Assembly: GCA_047607345.1 (NCBI GenBank)
Contig: JASGDF010000191.1
Location: forward strand, 1-24,735
Direction of reading: 5' to 3'
DNA: 24,735 nucleotides
Source of the DNA: Pseudomonas_S sp047607345
Lineage (GTDB): Bacteria > Pseudomonadota > Gammaproteobacteria > Xanthomonadales > Xanthomonadaceae
The translations under genes were made by a program, and so were the position numbers. Below, piece by piece: positions 24,451 to 24,735 of the stretch. The notes below the pieces were generated by a model. That model was not told the DNA's origin. It saw only the letters and a program-made list of their open reading frames with translations, and ran no database searches. How positions within the stretch are numbered: the first letter of the stretch is position 1; every line of letters begins with the position of its first letter.

Positions 24451-24489
24451 AAAAACAGGGTCCTGCCAGCAATCCGGCGCCGTGGACGA

Positions 24490-24657
24490 TCAGGCGGCGG
24501 CCTTGACCGCTTCGACGACCTTCTTGGCACCGTCGTTGATGTTGTCGGCCGGGATGATGGCCATGCCGCTGTCGCGCAGCAGCTGCTTGCCCTCTTCCAC
24601 GTTGGTGCCTTCCAGGCGCACCACGACCGGCACCTTGACGCCCACTTCCTTGACCGC
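24490..24657 (-). CDS. sucC: Succinate-CoA ligase beta subunit, C-terminal fragment
   Basis: The minus-strand frame ends with [40 protein letters not shown] and [15 protein letters not shown] before TGA at 24492-24490, which is the C-terminus of SucC. The beta subunit carries the nucleotide-grasp domain and part of the succinate site. Only about 55 codons are present. Upstream of 24657 the sequence stops being the rest of sucC and becomes a reversed copy of the same region, so the missing part cannot be read here. Confidence 0.9.
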
Positions 24658-24735
24658 TGCGACATGATCGCCGAGGGCATCATCGCCGCGGTCAAGGAAG
24701 TGGGCGTCAAGGTGCCGGTCGTGGTGCGCCTGGAA
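24610..24735. repeat. Fold-back at the window end: 48-bp perfect inverted repeat
   Basis: 24688-24735 is the exact reverse complement of 24610-24657, separated by 30 nt. From 24655 the plus strand reads [18 protein letters not shown] and on to VVVRLE, i.e. the segment of sucC that should lie just upstream on the minus strand. The same codons are therefore present in both orientations, which is typical of a chimeric or hairpin read at a contig end. Confidence 0.93.

Noticed and set aside
24441..24710. Minus-strand 89-codon frame at the window end
   Set aside because: It is a shadow of the sucC fragment and crosses the fold-back artefact.

Overview
The window looks like a contig from a high-GC gammaproteobacterium of the Xanthomonadaceae/Lysobacteraceae (Luteimonas, Lysobacter or Stenotrophomonas type). 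Most genes have the strong G/C third-position bias of that group. The core genes are typical (rluD-pgeF divergent from bamD, glutamine-dependent nadE, sucCD), and the intergenic gaps carry the short extragenic palindromes common in these genomes. This is inference from protein resemblance and layout; there is no rRNA to confirm it. I saw no tRNA, rRNA, CRISPR array, transposase or integrase.

Layout. 1-1217 (minus): haem oxygenase followed by a DUF454 membrane protein fused to a TonB-like N-terminus, preceded by a Fur-box-like palindrome; the fusion runs off the left edge. 1309-1854 (plus): GIY-YIG nuclease whose C-terminal half lies antisense to the next gene. 1631-5323 (minus): DUF3014 protein and a xanthine/uracil-type permease, then a GNAT acetyltransferase and a DUF3574 lipoprotein. 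5506-7926 (plus): TonB-dependent receptor.

7958-11731 is an accessory block, all on the minus strand and bounded by extragenic palindromes on both sides. It holds a decayed YadA-type adhesin fragment, a possible 31-residue ORF, an unusual membrane-anchored tandem AAA+ ATPase with clearly lower GC than its surroundings, and an ankyrin-repeat gene that has lost its 5' end. Perfect inverted repeats cluster at its right edge (11742-11885).

11960-15910 (plus) is a compact trehalose operon: otsB, a GH15 glucoamylase/trehalase-type hydrolase and otsA, the last two overlapping by 4 bp. Malate:quinone oxidoreductase follows (16096-17790) with a clear terminator, then a 96-bp tandem repeat. 18261-20031 (minus) is rluD-pgeF; 20148-21026 (plus) is bamD with a terminator; 21127-23136 (minus) is a DUF559 nuclease-like gene followed by nadE. 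23137-23433 contains extragenic palindromes and the sucD terminator; 23434-24657 (minus) is sucD and the C-terminal end of sucC.

The last ~80 bases fold back on themselves: 24688-24735 is the exact reverse complement of 24610-24657, so sucC appears once on each strand. This is most simply a chimeric contig end and should not be read as biology without checking. The best candidates for something new are the tandem AAA+ ATPase with its small neighbour, and the DUF454-TonB fusion linked to haem oxygenase.
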